64,000 bases of DNA from positions 2,078,001 to 2,142,000 of the forward strand of contig JAPTOF010000007.1 of NCBI GenBank assembly GCA_028554755.1. The letters are read 5' to 3'. Every line of letters begins with the position of its first letter. Within the stretch, counting starts at the first letter, position 1. Position numbers and translations under genes: made by a program. Source of the DNA: Cordia subcordata. Taxonomy: Eukaryota; Streptophyta; Magnoliopsida; Boraginales; Cordiaceae. Below the pieces are notes generated by a model. It had not been told where the DNA came from. It saw nothing but the letters and a program-made list of their open reading frames with translations, and did no database searches. Shown here piece by piece: positions 60,426 through 64,000 of the stretch.

Positions 60426-60713
60426 ATTTTCTGTTGGACAGCAAGCAACATTCTGAGTATTACAAGCTAAGTACTAAAAAATAATGATTTAAAAAAAAAA
60501 GATAAAAAGAAAAAACGAAGATTTGAGCAAAATTAAAAAAAAAAAAAAAAGAAGGTATGCGAGAATGGTGGTGCCTCTGAAATGGGTTTGAGCTTCTTTT
60601 TCTTTGCTTGCAGGTGATTTGCTTTGGAGGTTTAAGCTAACTTGGTTAGCTTGGGGTTGGATATTATATAGAAGCTACAAGGGCTTTTTGGACCGGTAAG
60701 AGTGTACTTTTTA

Positions 60714-60950
60714 GGGCTCGTTTGGATTGGCTTTTTTCAAAAGCGTTTTTTTTTAACAGCTTCTGAAAAATAACTTTTTTTGAGAAGCTGAAAATTCTGG
60801 CTTCTAAAAAAAGCTGTATTTGAGTTTTTTTTTTTTTTTCAGAGTTTCAGCTTTTTTGGAAACCAAATCGAATAGTTATTACAAATTTAACATAACTTTT
60901 TCAGGGAAAAAAGTATTTTTTCCAAAAAAAAAGCCAATCCAAATAGGCCC
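60714..60950. mobile_element. Tourist-like MITE
   Basis: The ends are GGGCTCGTTTGGATTGGCTT (left) and GGGCCTATTTGGATTGGCTT (read inwards from the right), flanked by TTA at 60711-60713 and 60951-60953. It is a 237-bp fold-back of the same family as 2641-2869 and 17583-17795. Confidence 0.85.
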
Positions 60951-60953
60951 TTA

Positions 60954-62670
60954 GTCCGTCGGGGGTTTAAGCTGATTTAGCATTGCAGGGACAGCACGTG
61001 AGCTCAAAAATCGTTTGAGGTAATCATATATTTTGAGGTAACAGTAGTTTGAAGTGTTTTAAATTGTTAAGACAGGCATTTCAATAGAGATTAATTTCAA
61101 ATTCAATATAATTTGGGATATTCAAAACAAATTAGTATTTTATGGTTGTTTGATGAAATAGTAATTTAATTTATATGCGATTAAAGGTTTGCTCAAAACA
61201 AAATAGCATTTTAAGTTGCTCGGCGAAGTATAATATTTTTTAACAATAAACTATTATCCTCATTATAAGCATATAATTACTGATAAATATATTATTTTAT
61301 TTTAATAATAGTATTGAATACTATAATAATTATAACAATGATCAATTCATTATTACAGAATATATTTGATAATAAATACATTATCTTATTTAATAATAAT
61401 AATAATAATAATGAGAGAAGAAGAAGAAGAAGGAGAAGAAGAAGAAGATATGAATAATAATAATAAGTAGAAGAAGATATTCGCCATTTATTTGCTTTTA
61501 CATTTATCAAACACATTTTTCCATTCAACTAGCTAAATAACTGTTTATATTTGGTAATATATACGGTGATTAGGCAAGGCGGAGCTAGGGGGACCTGGGG
61601 GACTGGGCCTCCCAAGCTCAGAAAAGATTATATGTATATATGTTTTATTTAAAGAGCCAAACAAAATACCTAGGCCCCCCAACATTTTTTATTTGCGTGT
61701 ATGATTTTTCTATCTCAAATTTGACACATTAATGATCGTCGAGAAAACTGAATATGTCCAATTTATTTATTTTATGGCAATATAATTTTATTTTCAGTAA
61801 AATTGAATATGTCCAATTGATTTATTTCATGGCAATATAATTTTATTTAGGTTTTTTCTTAATATTTTTTGTTGTTAGTAGGGGAACATTTCAAGATATG
61901 GACCAATACAATGACTATGATTACTTTTTTGCAAATATTTATTGTAATCTTTTTTTATATTTTGGTTTGAAACTTTGAGTTCTGGTTTAGTGATTTTTTT
62001 TTTTTTTTGCTATTTAAAATGATATCTAAGTGGTCAAATTTTTGTAATGGATATATAATTTTAGTGGATAAAACCTTAGAAATGCTTAATGTATTTATGT
62101 TTTGATTAGACTATTCTAGAGTTTCTATATAAATGTAGAATAATTTAGTTTAGGAATTGATTATTAACTAATGATTGATTATTTTTCATAAAAATTTACT
62201 TTTTCATGCATATACTCTTTTTTTCTTAATAAAAATTTGGAGTAAATTTTTAAAAAGGTAAAACTCCAAAGAAACACTTTTTTCAAATATTACAAAATTG
62301 TGTTTTTTATAAGCCGTTCGAAATGGGTCCTTAGATACTTCAACAAAGTTTTCGAGGATTAAGAATATATTATATGCTTAATCACCCTAACTTTCTAAAA
62401 GATAACTTGATTTTCTTTATAAAAAAGAAATTTTTTTCATGTTGATATAATTAATAATAATTGATTTTTTCTATATAGATGAGCCAACTTCATTAATTGA
62501 ACCAGTTGACTGTTCTTTACATAATCTTGCTTTTTCTTTTACTAAACAATATTTTATATACTTTGTTATAATTAAAATATTCAATTGTTGTCGATCCTTT
62601 TTAATTAGGCTTGGCCCTCAATTTTAAAGTTTTGGCTCGGGCTGTTTAGATAACTTAATTTGTAACCCAT
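60954..62670. other. Gene-free AT-rich stretch
   Basis: Microsatellites lie at about 61396-61460 ((TAA)n then (GAA)n). A direct repeat containing TGAATATGTCCAATT-ATTTATTT-ATGGCAATATAATTTTATTT occurs at about 61749-61845. No gene. Confidence 0.5.
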
Positions 62671-62764
62671 AGATTGGTCAATGCTAGCCTGCCACGTGGA
62701 GTCTTGCCGATAAAATTGTATTTCTTTGACATAGATTTTGGAACTGCAAAATACTTATAATGTA
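62671..62764 (-). promoter_or_regulatory. Third copy of the psaO light-promoter module (orphan)
   Basis: About 90 bp matches 33370-33465 and 35088-35180: GGTCAATGC, CTGCCACGTGGA (G-box 62693-62698), GATAAAATTGT, ATAGATTTTGGAACTGCA and ATAATGTA. No psaO exon or other coding sequence adjoins it, so it looks like a transposed or gene-converted promoter fragment. Confidence 0.7.
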
Positions 62765-62930
62765 CACTGCTATGTTTGGCATAAGATTATTATAAGATGC
62801 TTTTTATATAGAAAAGTATGGTTAGTTTTAAATTTTATAATATGCCTATGATAAGATGTTTTATCTCTGTACTTGTAAAAAATAAAATAAGGATGGATTA
62901 CTTATATTTTATAAGATAAAAATATGACTT

Positions 62931-63560
62931 TTTTTTTTCTTTTTTTATTGAGGAGAAAAATACTTTTATTAAATGCGAACAACGACCCTGCCTATATGCG
63001 TAAGATCGCTACAAAGTACAAAACAGGAACTAATAGGGGAATGTATAATCCAATCTTGTGGCAATAAATAAGCACGAGTGGCCAGAAGAACCACAACACC
63101 AGAGGCCAAAAGATGCCAAAAGAACCACGATACCAGAGGCCAAAAGGAATGGTCCTCACTAAACACCATGGCCGAAAGCTCAAAAGCATAACAATCACAA
63201 CTAAAGACCAGTATTATCACCTGGGTTAGGCCTTTTTGTATCGAACACCCACTTATTACGAGACATCCAAATAAACAAACACTCAATTTGGGACACGCTC
63301 TCCAATGTGTGACATTCTTGGGGCGTCACAGAACAAGGAACCACCATATCACTCATCACGATCCATACATAATGGCAAAGTAGTAACTGCCAGAAAGCCA
63401 AGATCTGAAAGATAAAGGATGGGTTCAATGGGACTCATCATCTCGAACTGAGGATAGGTCAAGAAAATTTGCACCTTAGATGGTTTAAATATCCTAAAAG
63501 AGAGGACGGATCTTCTAGATCCGTGACCTGAACAAGTGGAGAGATGAACCACCTTCTCTC
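62931..63560 (-). pseudogene. LINE 3'-end fragment
   Basis: Read on the minus strand, VSQIECLFIWMSRNKWVFD (about 63300-63245) resembles the C-terminal LW-IWM-RN-WVF segment of plant LINE ORF2 proteins. A T-rich run at about 62929-62946 would be the poly-A tail. Other frames here are not conserved. The remaining sequence to 64000 shows nothing I recognise. Confidence 0.45.
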
Positions 63561-64000
63561 CTTTGCAACCAAGATTGGAAAATGGATTAGAAGCATCATC
63601 GTTGACTGGTTTCTGGCAACAAAAGGAAGGGGTAAGAAGAAAAACAAAAAGAGAGAAAGTAATGAAGGACATAGAGAGACATAATGAAAGGCACACCAAG
63701 GGAAGTGGAAAAAAAAAAACACAGAGAGAAGGAAGGAAAACATACAAGACAAACTGGGATACTAAACATATAAAAGATTATTGGCTTTTGGATATTTGGC
63801 GTTTGGGTTTTCTTGAGTTAAAGTTTTTTTTTATTTATTTTTGTTGTCTGTTAAATTTATTTGCTAATTTACACTAAATTTAAAAGTAGAGAGATTTGCT
63901 AAATGGTATTATGCTACTTTATTCTAAATGTGAAAATAGATATGTGAAGTTGAAAAAAAATAAATATAAAAAGTTTATATTCATTTGTATTACAATTATC

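Overview
The window is nuclear DNA from a eudicot plant. It is AT-rich, its genes have introns, and it carries plant-specific genes (a photosystem I subunit with a chloroplast transit peptide, a GIR-type EAR repressor, a UEV1-type E2 variant) plus plant-type transposons (Copia with an initiator-Met primer site, MuDR-like elements, L1-type LINEs, Tourist-like MITEs). Nothing in the sequence fixes the species.

The left half (about 3.5-35 kb) is gene territory, and all five supported host genes lie on the minus strand. They are: a UEV1D-type ubiquitin E2 variant (4 coding exons, 3845-9778); a small EAR/zinc-ribbon repressor of the GIR1 family (11100-11441); a 107-residue single-pass membrane protein of unknown function (2 coding exons, 18728-21715, plus a 5'UTR intron); a USO1-like/At5g41620-family coiled-coil protein (25937-28075, possibly with a further upstream exon at 29181-29315); and psaO, encoding photosystem I subunit O (4 exons, 31647-33221). 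I placed exon boundaries by hand from GT/AG sites and unbroken reading phase. They give proteins of 146, 113, 107, 486 (or 532) and 146 residues.

The most interesting host feature is at psaO. The promoter, the whole transit-peptide exon and part of intron 1 are present twice in tandem, about 1.2 kb apart. The upstream exon copy keeps its start codon, open frame and splice donor, so it could act as an alternative promoter and first exon. Each copy was later hit by a different insertion, and comparing the two copies shows those insertions directly. A third, 90-bp piece of the same light-promoter module (with its G-box) lies about 29 kb away at 62.67 kb.

The right half (about 35-64 kb) is transposon territory. 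A complete 6.9-kb Mutator-like element (41037-47955) has about 100-bp terminal inverted repeats and a perfect 9-bp target duplication. It carries a decayed MURA transposase and, convergent to it, a plant mobile domain (PMD) gene. A 5'-truncated L1 LINE follows, then a LINE RNase H fragment. Next comes a second MuDR-like element that has lost its transposase core and is split by a 5.47-kb Copia element with 300-bp LTRs. A convergent small zinc-finger-like ORF lies beyond it. MITEs, a 984-bp fold-back Mutator-type element with 9-bp target repeats, microsatellites and LINE fragments fill the spaces between the host genes. I saw no tRNA, rRNA or CRISPR-like array.
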